64,000 bases of DNA, taken from positions 3,658,001-3,722,000 of the forward strand of contig NZ_CP032382.1 in NCBI RefSeq assembly GCF_003589925.1, read 5' to 3'. Position 1 is the first letter of the stretch. The number at the start of each line of letters is the position of its first letter. This document shows positions 43,724 to 52,020 of the stretch, in pieces. A program made the translations under genes and the position numbers. This DNA is from Chryseolinea soli (GTDB taxonomy: Bacteria; Bacteroidota; Bacteroidia; Cytophagales; Cyclobacteriaceae). Under the pieces are notes generated by a model. It worked only from the letters and a program-made list of their open reading frames with translations. It was not told the origin of the DNA and did not search any database.

Positions 43724-44755
43724 TTATTTGATAATGGTTATATGTGCGCCATCGGCTAGTTTCGATTGTCCGTCAACCACGATTGTTTCACCTGTCGATA
43801 AGCCGGATACGACCTGAATTTTGTTTTCGACAATTCGGCCAAGGCTGATTTTTCGCTTAAAAGCTTTTTGTTGTTTGATATCGGCTATGTAGATATAGTT
43901 TTGATTATTCAGATCGTGAACGACGGATTCAGTGGGAATTAAGATATCATGCTCGTTCCTGTTGCCTGCTATTCTAGCTTCAGCAATCATACCGGGTCGT
44001 ATAAGCAGATCCTTGTTGTCGATTTCTATTTTTACGGTGAATGCCCGTGACACCATATCGGCCACTGCACCTACGTCAGTTACTTTGCCCGGGAAACTTT
44101 GGTTCAAGGCACTGATATGCACTTCCGCCATTTGACCGATGGCGACTTGGTGTAGTTCTCCTTCGGGTATATATGCGGTTACTATAACCTTTCGGATATC
44201 CGCTACAACGAATAATGTAACCCCGGCAGAAACCGCTTCGCCCACTTCGGTCTGCTTTGAAAGCAACACTCCGTTTAACGGAGAATAGATATGTGCATCC
44301 GCAATATTTTTTTCCTGAATCTTTTTTTGCAGCTCGGCCTGCGTTACGGCCATACCGGCTTTTGTAAAGTCGCTCTCGCTGAGACTGCCCGCTTTATACA
44401 TTAGACTAAGCCGGGTGAACTCGTCTTTGGCAAGGACCACTTGTACATCTGACAGTTCTTTATTGAGTGTATAACTAGTGAGTTCAAGTCTGGACAATAG
44501 CTGTCCGTTGGTAATCGTTTCGCCCTCTTTGTGCGAAATGTATTCTACTTTACCGGGTACCATGAACGCTAAGTTGACGGTTGTTTTGCCTTCAATGCTG
44601 CCACTCAACAATATTTCATTAGGTAGTTGTTGGGATGCCAGATTTTGTATGGAAACGGGTATGGCACTATCGGCATCTGCGTGTGGTGTCTCTTTGTTGC
44701 TGACGCATGCTGTTGCAATTAACAACAGCAGCAAGGTAAAATGATTAAGCTTCAT
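43724..44755 (-). CDS. RND periplasmic adaptor lipoprotein
   Basis: 343 residues. Lipobox LIATAC (Cys17) anchors it to a membrane. Lipoyl/barrel-sandwich halves (GKVEYISHKEGETITNGQLLSRL and KNIADAHIYSPLNGVLLSKQTEVGEAVSAGVTLFVVAD) enclose a short helical hairpin (VVLAKDEFTRLSLMYKAGSLSESDF), followed by a beta-barrel and a membrane-proximal domain. Membrane-fusion proteins of this type connect RND permease and TolC. Second gene of the operon, 66 bases after the SIP-like gene. Confidence 0.93.
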   Translation of the reverse strand: MKLNHFTLLLLLIATACVSNKETPHADADSAIPVSIQNLASQQLPNEILLSGSIEGKTTVNLAFMVPGKVEYISHKEGETITNGQLLSRLELTSYTLNKELSDVQVVLAKDEFTRLSLMYKAGSLSESDFTKAGMAVTQAELQKKIQEKNIADAHIYSPLNGVLLSKQTEVGEAVSAGVTLFVVADIRKVIVTAYIPEGELHQVAIGQMAEVHISALNQSFPGKVTDVGAVADMVSRAFTVKIEIDNKDLLIRPGMIAEARIAGNRNEHDILIPTESVVHDLNNQNYIYIADIKQQKAFKRKISLGRIVENKIQVVSGLSTGETIVVDGQSKLADGAHITIIK

Positions 44756-44821
44756 AGAATATAATTGTTACTGGATAAGAGTTTGTGTTTGTTGTGTAGC
44801 TGGGCAAAACGTCCTGAGTTG

Positions 44822-45217
44822 CTATTGGTACCTGAAGAATTGTTCTTGTGTATTGATGTCGTGAATACCCAAAAAGGTCAAGATATGTTTAGCTTTCATC
44901 GTGAACTCGGGGCTTCCTGAGACAGTAAAGTTGATTGCTGTGGTTGTATTGGCATTGATGACCGGTTCGATGGCTTCTGCTTTACATTTTCCGTATGGTA
45001 CTGTTTCGTATATCACATACAGTCGTGCTGGAAAATGTGACGTTAGAATCGTTAGCTCGGGACGAAATGTAAAATGCTTTCGATCTGAGTGGTATACTAC
45101 GGTAATTATTGTTAGGTTCTCTTGTGATAACCTTTCTTTCAGACTTGGAAAGATCGAGGCTAGTCCCGTTTCATCTGCAATAAGCACCCAATGATTTTCG
45201 TTCGTTGAACGTTGCAT
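44822..45217 (-). CDS. Stand-alone SIP-type NAD(P)-binding domain protein
   Basis: 131 residues from the ATG at 45217. NHWVLIADETGLASIFPSLKERL and the C-terminal FTVSGSPEFTMKAKHILTFLGIHDINTQEQFFRY match the C-terminal half of siderophore-interacting ferric reductases (SIP, PF04954), which binds NAD(P)H. The FAD-binding half that normally precedes it is absent, and the upstream DNA is promoter sequence rather than a broken gene. It is the first gene of the efflux operon and follows a 24-bp palindromic operator. Whether it has redox activity, partners with a separate flavoprotein, or senses NAD(P)H is unknown. Confidence 0.7.
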   Translation of the reverse strand: MQRSTNENHWVLIADETGLASIFPSLKERLSQENLTIITVVYHSDRKHFTFRPELTILTSHFPARLYVIYETVPYGKCKAEAIEPVINANTTTAINFTVSGSPEFTMKAKHILTFLGIHDINTQEQFFRYQ

Positions 45218-45232
45218 CTCTGTAATTTTTAT

Positions 45233-45281
45233 CAAAGGAACCAACAATATTCGAGACCCTTTTTAATCTAGATTAAAAAGG
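45233..45281 (-). promoter_or_regulatory. Promoter of the efflux operon with palindromic operator
   Basis: Perfect 24-bp palindrome at 45258-45281 with core TTTTTAATCTAGATTAAAAA, containing TTAAT-N4-ATTAA, similar to Fnr/Crp-family half-sites. Its centre (45269.5) is 36.5 bp from the end of a -7-like TTCCTTTG (45233-45240, minus strand). The same geometry recurs at the cyclase promoter. An activator bound there would sit near -42. Confidence 0.7.
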
Positions 45282-45437
45282 AAGCCGTCATGGAAAATAT
45301 ATGCAGGGAGTGTAGTTTATTTCCCGGACGTTAGGTCACGCGTTTAGGTGTAGGGCCCTCGTTGAATCCAACGATGAGCTTGAAAGGGGAAGTAATAGAA
45401 TAGAGGATTGTAAGGCTATATTATAGCATCAAATCAG

Positions 45438-46514
45438 TTAATGGCTGCGATTGACAGAATATATAGCTGTTTCTGATGTTTTGCCGCGAAGTGGCAGTTG
45501 TTCAATGAACGACGTGTTGAATCTGTCTGATGTCATGGTCCATTGTGCAATGGGGGATGAAACAATTAAATCTTTCTTTCGAAGACTGCATTGTTCGAGA
45601 ATTCGGGCGCACGTGTTGAGTACATCACCATGATATACGATATCTTTCTTTACGGTCTGTATCTCTGTAACGGTAACCAGACCTGTATGAATTGCTGCTT
45701 TGAACAAAGGCGTCTCACCAAATTCATCTATGAAGTATTTGCTGTTGTGGGCGATGTTGCAGGTAAAATCAAAGTATAATTCCAGGGGGGCAAGTGTTTT
45801 GCGTGCGGCCTTTGTCGACCATAGGAGAACGGCTGAGTCGCCTACAAATTGATATATGGTGGCGTTGTATTGATATATGCTGTCGGTGAGTAGTTGGAAA
45901 CTGTCTTGGATAAATCGGCTATATTGACTATGCCCCATCCGCTCAGCAATAGAAGTAGACGATTTGAGGTCGACGAAAAGGAACGTGAGGTCTTCTTCCA
46001 TAGGTTGGTTATACCGGCCCAACAATGCGCCCACAATGGCGTGTGGTCCGAGATATTCGTAGATCGTTATTATCATATTCAGGACAATACTAAAAAGGAT
46101 CACAAAAAAAAGTATGGACAGGAAGATCCCCGAGGTAAGGAACTCCGGTACAGCACTGAATGCCTCCGGCATTGAACGTTTTTCAAGGATTAGCAAATAC
46201 ATTATGAAAACTAAAATGCAGCCTGCTGTCGCCAATAGTATAATGAGCCCATATTTACAGAAAGCAAACTTTCCGAAGGACAACGATTTCCAACGGATGA
46301 AGACTTTAAGTTCCAACCACGCGATACCGAGGGCTATTATTAAACCCATACAAGTCGCAAGGGGGATGAGTGCTCCACGGCCCTGTTCATTTACTTCTGT
46401 TAATTCTTGGATACCAAGTAATTTAAGGCAAACAAAAACATCGATGCCGGCTACATAGGCAATTATTAAGACCAGTATATATATCCTGTTGATTTTTTCT
46501 GTATAATGGCCCAT
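45438..46514 (-). CDS. Membrane-bound class III adenylate/guanylate cyclase
   Basis: 358 residues from the ATG at 46514 (another ATG at 46556 is possible). Four hydrophobic helices in the first ~165 residues, without a known sensor domain, are followed by a class III cyclase domain (about 175-355): LTFLFVDLKSSTSIAERMGH with the first metal Asp, IYQFVGDSAVLLW with the second, FKAAIHTGLVTVTEIQTVKKDIVYHGDVLNTCARILEQC. It should make cAMP or cGMP at the membrane. The gene lies between a Crp/Fnr-type regulator upstream and the efflux operon downstream, sharing an operator with that operon. Confidence 0.9.
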   Translation of the reverse strand: MGHYTEKINRIYILVLIIAYVAGIDVFVCLKLLGIQELTEVNEQGRGALIPLATCMGLIIALGIAWLELKVFIRWKSLSFGKFAFCKYGLIILLATAGCILVFIMYLLILEKRSMPEAFSAVPEFLTSGIFLSILFFVILFSIVLNMIITIYEYLGPHAIVGALLGRYNQPMEEDLTFLFVDLKSSTSIAERMGHSQYSRFIQDSFQLLTDSIYQYNATIYQFVGDSAVLLWSTKAARKTLAPLELYFDFTCNIAHNSKYFIDEFGETPLFKAAIHTGLVTVTEIQTVKKDIVYHGDVLNTCARILEQCSLRKKDLIVSSPIAQWTMTSDRFNTSFIEQLPLRGKTSETAIYSVNRSH

Positions 46515-46593
46515 GATATGGTTTCTTTCGTTCGTGTTACTTAATTGTATGAACATGGCGTAGCCATACAATGAGTAATGATAACCGTGACTG

Positions 46594-46641
46594 CAAAGGA
46601 AGGCAATACAACCGACAAAGTTTTTAATCTACATTAAAAAC
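46594..46641 (-). promoter_or_regulatory. Cyclase promoter with palindromic operator
   Basis: 22-bp palindrome at 46620-46641 (one mismatched pair), core TTTTTAATCTACATTAAAAA, differing from the efflux-operon operator by one base in the core. Its centre (46630.5) lies 36.5 bp from the end of TTCCTTTG (46594-46601, minus strand), exactly as at 45233-45281. It is between the Crp/Fnr gene stop and the cyclase start. Confidence 0.7.
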
Positions 46642-46653
46642 GCAAATGTGCTG

Positions 46654-47214
46654 TTAACGCCTTGCTCGTATTACGCTCAATGTCTGTTGAGTAATGCCCA
46701 GGTAAGACGCTATTTGTCCGAGTGGTGCACGTAGCAGGATCTTAGGATACATTTCTATCATGGTGTGATAGCGTTGTTCCGCCGTCTGAAATTGGAGTGA
46801 TTCCAATTTTATGGAGAACAGCGTTAATACATCTATGGCAACATGAAAAAACATTTTTTGCAGTGCTGGAATTCTCGTCAGCATGGGGTCGAGCTCTTCA
46901 TAATTGATGGTTCGTACCGTTGTGTCCTCCAATGCTTGCCATCCATAGGGTTCGGATATTTGATGAAATATACTGTTCAGGGGCGCAGTAAATGTGCCTT
47001 CGTCAAAGAAGAACTGGGTTATATCTTTTTCATCCTTATAGTAGAATGTTCGGACGAGACCCTTTTGGATGAAAAATATTTTTGATGAGTAATTATTTGG
47101 CGTTATAAGGAGGGCCCCTTTTGTATAGGATGCTGGTTGAAATTTTTGCTCCACTTCCGCGCATTCTTGTGCGGTTAGTGTTACTTTTGAGTTGATAAAG
47201 TTGAGAAGGTCCAT
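46654..47214 (-). CDS. Crp/Fnr-family transcriptional regulator
   Basis: 186 residues. N-terminal cyclic-nucleotide-binding-like beta roll (about 15-115: YTKGALLITPNNYSSKIFFIQKGLVRTFYYKDEKDITQFFFDEGTFTAPLNSI), a dimerisation helix (LQKMFFHVAIDVLTLFSIKLESLQFQTAEQRYHTMIEMYP) and a C-terminal helix-turn-helix APLGQIASYLGITQQTLSVIRA. No Cys cluster for an Fe-S centre. It resembles the many Crp-like regulators of Bacteroidota that often do not bind cAMP tightly. Being next to a cyclase gene and to two Fnr-like palindromes, it is the natural candidate to bind them. Confidence 0.9.
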   Translation of the reverse strand: MDLLNFINSKVTLTAQECAEVEQKFQPASYTKGALLITPNNYSSKIFFIQKGLVRTFYYKDEKDITQFFFDEGTFTAPLNSIFHQISEPYGWQALEDTTVRTINYEELDPMLTRIPALQKMFFHVAIDVLTLFSIKLESLQFQTAEQRYHTMIEMYPKILLRAPLGQIASYLGITQQTLSVIRARR

Positions 47215-47292
47215 GGCGGGTAAGTTTGTTTTACAAGTTAATGTTTGCGTGTTTAAAAGGTTAGTATAATGTGCTGAGGTTTAAAAACTATG

Positions 47293-48075
47293 TTAAGATA
47301 TAGATCGATCAAGATGGACATATCCACCGTCCACATGAATGAGTTGGCCGGTAGTATGACTCGAACGTTCTGAAAGTAGAAAGATAGCCATGTTGCTGAT
47401 TTCGTCGGCTGTGGTCATCCTTTTTTCGAGTGGAATTTTGCCCGTTATGGACGCGAGCTTTTCCGACGGATTAGGAAATCTTTTGATCCAAGAGTCATAC
47501 AGGGGCGTATAGCATTCTGCTACAATAACGGCATTAACCCTGATGCCATGCGGTAACAGCTCGACTGCCCATTCCCGAGTCAGAGCATTCCGCCCACCAT
47601 TGGATGCAGCGTATGCAGAGGTTCCACCCTGACCAGTCTCGGCGGTTTTGCTTCCGATGTTTACGATTGATCCCTTGCTTCTGATTAACCACGGCAGTGC
47701 ATAGTGTGCCATGAGATAATAGTGCACCAAGTTCTTATGAATGCTGTTGATGAAAAGCTCATAGTTGCCGTTCGACAGTCCAACGCCATCATTGACGCCT
47801 GCGTTATTTACCAAGCCGTCGATTCTGCCAAAGTTGGCGACGCAGATGTCAACAGCTTTTCGGCACTCTTCTGGGTTTGTTAATTCCGCCTCAATACAGA
47901 ATGCGTTTCCTTGGGTTGCCTTGATGGCCGCTAGGACTATGTCGTTATCAGCTTTACTTCGTCCAATTATGACAGGAATGGCGCCTTCGCGGGCGAGTGT
48001 CCTTGAGATTCCTTCTCCGATGCCTTTTGCTCCGCCAGTAACTATGAATACTTTCTCCTTCAATAAGAAATCCAT
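47293..48075 (-). CDS. SDR oxidoreductase, probable L-fucose dehydrogenase
   Basis: 260 residues from the ATG at 48075. Glycine motif TGGAKGIGEGI, NNAGVNDGVGL, the long conserved HKNLVHYYLMAHYALP, catalytic NIGSKTAETGQGGTSAYAASNGGRNALTREWA (Tyr and Asn/Arg in place of the usual Tyr-x3-Lys; note SNGGR) and a C-terminal HVDGGYVHLDR. This pattern is characteristic of the SDR group annotated as L-fucose dehydrogenase in Bacteroidota, which oxidises L-fucose to the fuconolactone, the first step of the oxidative route. The Lys of the catalytic Tyr-Lys pair is Gly in the alignment I can make (YAASNGG), a trait worth noting. No lactonase gene is visible. Confidence 0.82.
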   Translation of the reverse strand: MDFLLKEKVFIVTGGAKGIGEGISRTLAREGAIPVIIGRSKADNDIVLAAIKATQGNAFCIEAELTNPEECRKAVDICVANFGRIDGLVNNAGVNDGVGLSNGNYELFINSIHKNLVHYYLMAHYALPWLIRSKGSIVNIGSKTAETGQGGTSAYAASNGGRNALTREWAVELLPHGIRVNAVIVAECYTPLYDSWIKRFPNPSEKLASITGKIPLEKRMTTADEISNMAIFLLSERSSHTTGQLIHVDGGYVHLDRSIS

Positions 48076-48131
48076 ATATGGTTGTTTTGGTTGTAGTTCA
48101 ATATAGTTGATTGACCTTCTTGGCGCGTTAA

Positions 48132-48896
48132 TCAAGTATTCAATTTTATGAGGCCCCAGTAGAGGGGGTAATCATTTCCGGTAATGAATGCTGCCTCATC
48201 GCTGCATAGATATAGGGCAAGCGAGGCTGCCTCCTTAGGAGTGCTTAGGCGACCGATGGGTTGCAACCTGGACAGCTTTTTGAGGTCTATTGTCCCCTGT
48301 CCGGGATAAGTGTCATTGACCAATGCATGCGCGGGGGGCGTGTGAATGCTAGCCGGTGAAATGGAATTGCAGCGAATATTTTCGTAAAAATAGTCTCGGG
48401 CAATGGAAAGGGTCATGGCCGTGATGGCACCTTTTGTGGTAGAATACGCGAACCTTTCAGGGAGGCCGATTGATGCGGCAACGGACGCTATATTCAGAAT
48501 TACGCCACCGCCAGAATTACGCAGCAACGGGATGGCAGCGTGTATGCAGTTGTAGGTGCCTTTGATATTAACCGCCATTAACCAGTCAAAGTCTTCTTCG
48601 CATGTCGTATCGGCTGTACCTAGGTGCGATACGGCGGCACTGTTTATTAGAATGTCGATATCTCCAATTGTTGTAAGCAAATCTTTCACCTGGATGTGGT
48701 TGGCAACGTTGCATCGATGGGTGTGTGCTTTTCCTCCCGCCTTGCGTATTTCATTCACAACATCCATTGCGAGCTTGGGATTGACATCCACGATATGGAC
48801 TTCTGCCTCGTGCAGAGCAAATGTTTCAGCGATGGCACGACCAATTCCACTTGCACCCCCGGTAATGACAACTTTTTTCTTGGCCAATGAAAACAT
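48132..48896 (-). CDS. Second SDR, paralogue of the 2-keto-3-deoxy-L-fuconate dehydrogenase
   Basis: 254 residues from the ATG at 48896; upstream extension is non-coding. Same length as, and closely similar to, the SDR at 34206-34970, with TGGASGIG, catalytic Ser in NIASVAAS and YSTTKG intact. Three conserved places differ: the NAG motif is NSAA, the SPARVHTPF substrate segment is SPASIHTPP, and the C-terminal IDGG is LYWG. It may have changed substrate or be drifting. 56-base gap to the L-fucose dehydrogenase gene start, same strand, probably one operon, divergent from the GH95 gene. Confidence 0.85.
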   Translation of the reverse strand: MFSLAKKKVVITGGASGIGRAIAETFALHEAEVHIVDVNPKLAMDVVNEIRKAGGKAHTHRCNVANHIQVKDLLTTIGDIDILINSAAVSHLGTADTTCEEDFDWLMAVNIKGTYNCIHAAIPLLRNSGGGVILNIASVAASIGLPERFAYSTTKGAITAMTLSIARDYFYENIRCNSISPASIHTPPAHALVNDTYPGQGTIDLKKLSRLQPIGRLSTPKEAASLALYLCSDEAAFITGNDYPLYWGLIKLNT

Positions 48897-49417
48897 CGTT
48901 TGGTATAGCGTCTGTGTACTTATTCGGGACCTCCATTGCGGTTCGCATGCGTGTCCGCTCGTGTAGAGTGATGACAAACAGCGACGCATTTGATACTCAC
49001 CTAAATTTAGGAATTGCACGAGCGGAGCGCTGTACAATGGTGGATGGCATTTCTTGACTACGAACGGTGTTAAAAAAAAGCGGAAAATTAACGATATCTT
49101 AATATTCCGTGAGTATTGCGAGCTGGCGGCGTTGTCTATCAGGATAGCGCCACAGTCTTTCTGCACACTGCAGCAGGGAGATGCGTAGGCATGTTAAACC
49201 TTGGTTTGGGACAAAGGGGTGACTCACGTTGACAATTCTGGCATTGCTCAGCGGAGTCAACTCGCTTTGTAACGCAGTACGACAGCTACTGATGACGACA
49301 AGTCCCAGCTAAATTTTCAATCTAACCTTTTTATCAGTTATAATGACCGTTAGTAACATTCGCGAACAGCCAAGGCGATATCTTCCAGCTTTGGTTGTCT
49401 ATCTAAAAACTCATCAC
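48897..49417. promoter_or_regulatory. Divergent promoter region of the SDR operon and GH95 gene
   Basis: About 520 bp without a gene. A 12-bp palindrome CCTAAATTTAGG lies at 49000-49011. I could not assign -7/-33 elements. An open frame runs through the first part from the SDR side but lacks coding character. Confidence 0.45.
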
Positions 49418-51931
49418 ATGCGTATCTTATTTTGTTTCGTAGCAGTGTTTGCTGTTCTGTCTATCAGCAGAACGACAATCGCACAGAATGTACAGGAGAA
49501 TACTCGTGAGGAGAATAGGGCTGACTTATCGCTGTGGTATACAAAGCCGGCCACCAAGTGGGTGGAGGCCCTTCCGTTAGGAAACGGGAGAATTGGTGCT
49601 ATGATGTTTGGTATCCCTGATAAAGAGCTGATCCAACTGAATGAAACAACGCTCTGGTCAGGAGGTCCGATTAAGTCGGACATTAACCCGAATGCTCCTG
49701 GCCTTCTGCCACTGGTTCGCAAGGCGTTGGCAAACGGACAGACCTCCAAGGCCGACAGTTTGGTTCGTCTTACGCAGGGTAACTACACAGAGTCTTTTCT
49801 CCCCATGGGCGATATTTCAATCGAGCAAGACTTTAGCAAGGGTGACATGCATGACTATTATCGTGGCCTCGATATAGCAACGGCGACACAAACAACCCGC
49901 TTTAAGGTTAAGGGTGTAGCGTTTACGCGAGAGAGCTTTATATCAGCGCCTGACAACGTTATGGTGTTGCGATTTACGGCATCACAGGCAGGCGCGTTGA
50001 ATATGAGGTTAAGCGCCAGCAGTTTGCTCCAAAGTTCGATAGCTGTTTCGGGGCACGAACTGATTGTAGCCGGCAAAGCACCTGCGCACGTTGATCCCAG
50101 TTATCTACATGAGCCTCGGGAGCCAATTGTTTATGAAGATGATTCAAAGTGTAGTGGAATGCGTTTCCAGTTTCGGATACGTGTTCTCGCGGGCGATGGT
50201 CAGGTTATTGATGATAAGTCGGCCTTAGTGATTAGAAACGCCACCAACATAACCGTATACGTTACCGCTGCCACCAGCTTTAATGGTTTTGATGTTTGCC
50301 CGGATAGCGGAGGCAAGGATGAAAATAAATTAGCGTCCGATGCCATGGCAGCTGCCGTGAAAATGCCATTCAATGCGCTTCGAGCCCGCCATGTTGCCGA
50401 TTATTCGAAATATTTTTCGCGTGTGAGGCTTCAGATCGACCAGGATGGTGAGAACGCAAATGCAAACCTGCCTTCTGATTTGCGCTTAAAAGCTTATTCG
50501 ACGGGAAGCTCGGATCATGGACTTGAGGCGTTGTATTTTCAGTATGGACGATACCTGCTCATTTCCAGTTCGCGACCGGAAGGACGTCCGGCTAACCTTC
50601 AGGGACTGTGGAATAAGGAGTTGCGTGCACCGTGGAGCTCCAACTATACGATTAATATCAACACGCAGATGAACTATTGGCCTGCAGAAATTACCAACCT
50701 TTCCGAGATGCATGAGCCTTTGTTGCGCTTTATCATGCGCGATCTTTCCGTCACGGGAGCGCGTACAGCCAAAGAATTCTATGGACTTGGTGGATGGGTT
50801 GCAAACCACAATACAGACATCTGGGCGACGTCCAACCCGGTGGGTGAGCGTAAGGGTGGCCCACAATGGGCGAACTGGCCTATGGGGGGTGCGTGGCTTT
50901 GCAGGCATCTTTGGGAACACTTCAACTTTACCCAAGACCTTGCATTCCTCAAGGAAGCATACCCGGTGATGAAGGAATCTGCAAGATTTGCTTCTCAGTG
51001 GCTGGTGCTAAACGCGGATGGTTACTGGGTTACTTCTCCCTCGGTGTCTCCGGAGAATCAATATATCGATGATAAAGGAAAACGCCAGGTAGTGGCAGTC
51101 GGCTCGACGATGGATATGTCCATTACGTGGGATGTGTTCACGATGGTTATTGCGGCAGGCAAGATCCTGGAGGACAAAGATATCTTTGTCTCTGAACTGG
51201 CAGCAAAACGTGGTAAACTACTTCCGCTTCAAATCGGAAAGAGGGGTAATCTGCAGGAGTGGAGTAAAGATTGGGAGGATGGAGATCTAACCCACCGGCA
51301 CGCCTCCCATCTCTATGGATTGTATCCTGGGATTCAGATTTCGCCGATGCAGTCAATACCGTTTGCCAGTGCAGCTCAGCGCAGCCTAGAGATTCGGACT
51401 GACGTTGGTACCGGATGGAGCCTAGGGTGGAAGATCAATTTTTGGGCGCGCCTCCTGGATGGGAATCACAGCCACAAATTGCTGCGACGATTACTGCACT
51501 ATACTGAGGACAGCGGAACGAATATGGTTGACGGAGGAGGAACCTATCCCAACTTTTTTGATGCACATCCTCCCTTTCAAATTGATGGTAATTTCGCTGG
51601 CACGGCAGGCATTACGGAGATGCTTTTACAGAGTCAGCTCAATGAGATATTTCTATTGCCTGCCCTTCCGGATGAATGGGGAAAGGGACGCGTGTCAGGA
51701 CTTCGTGCGAGAGGTAATTTTGAAATTGCGATCGAGTGGGATCAGAATACGTTGACCAATGGCGAGGTAAGGTCACTGATCGGCGGGCCTTGCACGATAC
51801 GCACGAAGGTGCCAATCAAAGTGCAGGGATTGAAGTCGACCAGCAAGCACGAAGGAGATTACTATATTACGACGTTTAAAACGCAGAAAGGGAAGACGTA
51901 CACCTTCAGCGGACAGCGGACAAAATCATAG
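49418..51931 (+). CDS. GH95 alpha-L-fucosidase (1)
   Basis: 837 residues from the ATG at 49418, which begins a signal peptide (MRILFCFVAVFAVLSISRTTIAQ). GH95 architecture: N-terminal beta domain starting LWYTKPATKWVEALPLGNGRIGAMMFG, an (alpha/alpha)6 barrel and a C-terminal beta region. Catalytic features are intact: the Asn pair in YTININTQMNYWPAE, the general-acid Glu in TSPSVSPENQY and the Asp in FQIDGNFAGTAG. GH95 enzymes are inverting fucosidases acting mostly on alpha-1,2-L-fucosyl residues (some on alpha-L-galactosyl). It should supply fucose for the operon at 32-38 kb. Followed by the zinc dehydrogenase gene on the same strand. Confidence 0.95.
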   Translation: MRILFCFVAVFAVLSISRTTIAQNVQENTREENRADLSLWYTKPATKWVEALPLGNGRIGAMMFGIPDKELIQLNETTLWSGGPIKSDINPNAPGLLPLVRKALANGQTSKADSLVRLTQGNYTESFLPMGDISIEQDFSKGDMHDYYRGLDIATATQTTRFKVKGVAFTRESFISAPDNVMVLRFTASQAGALNMRLSASSLLQSSIAVSGHELIVAGKAPAHVDPSYLHEPREPIVYEDDSKCSGMRFQFRIRVLAGDGQVIDDKSALVIRNATNITVYVTAATSFNGFDVCPDSGGKDENKLASDAMAAAVKMPFNALRARHVADYSKYFSRVRLQIDQDGENANANLPSDLRLKAYSTGSSDHGLEALYFQYGRYLLISSSRPEGRPANLQGLWNKELRAPWSSNYTININTQMNYWPAEITNLSEMHEPLLRFIMRDLSVTGARTAKEFYGLGGWVANHNTDIWATSNPVGERKGGPQWANWPMGGAWLCRHLWEHFNFTQDLAFLKEAYPVMKESARFASQWLVLNADGYWVTSPSVSPENQYIDDKGKRQVVAVGSTMDMSITWDVFTMVIAAGKILEDKDIFVSELAAKRGKLLPLQIGKRGNLQEWSKDWEDGDLTHRHASHLYGLYPGIQISPMQSIPFASAAQRSLEIRTDVGTGWSLGWKINFWARLLDGNHSHKLLRRLLHYTEDSGTNMVDGGGTYPNFFDAHPPFQIDGNFAGTAGITEMLLQSQLNEIFLLPALPDEWGKGRVSGLRARGNFEIAIEWDQNTLTNGEVRSLIGGPCTIRTKVPIKVQGLKSTSKHEGDYYITTFKTQKGKTYTFSGQRTKS

Positions 51932-52020
51932 CAGGAACGTTATTTTAAGTTGTCTGTTTTGGCCGTGTAACCATTGGCAGACGTTGAAACTTAAAACGCT
52001 GATGCCTGAGATTAAACAGT

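Noticed and set aside
48897..49166. Long N-terminal extension of the second SDR
   Set aside because: It has no SDR similarity and lies in the divergent promoter region; the ATG at 48896 gives the same length as the paralogue.
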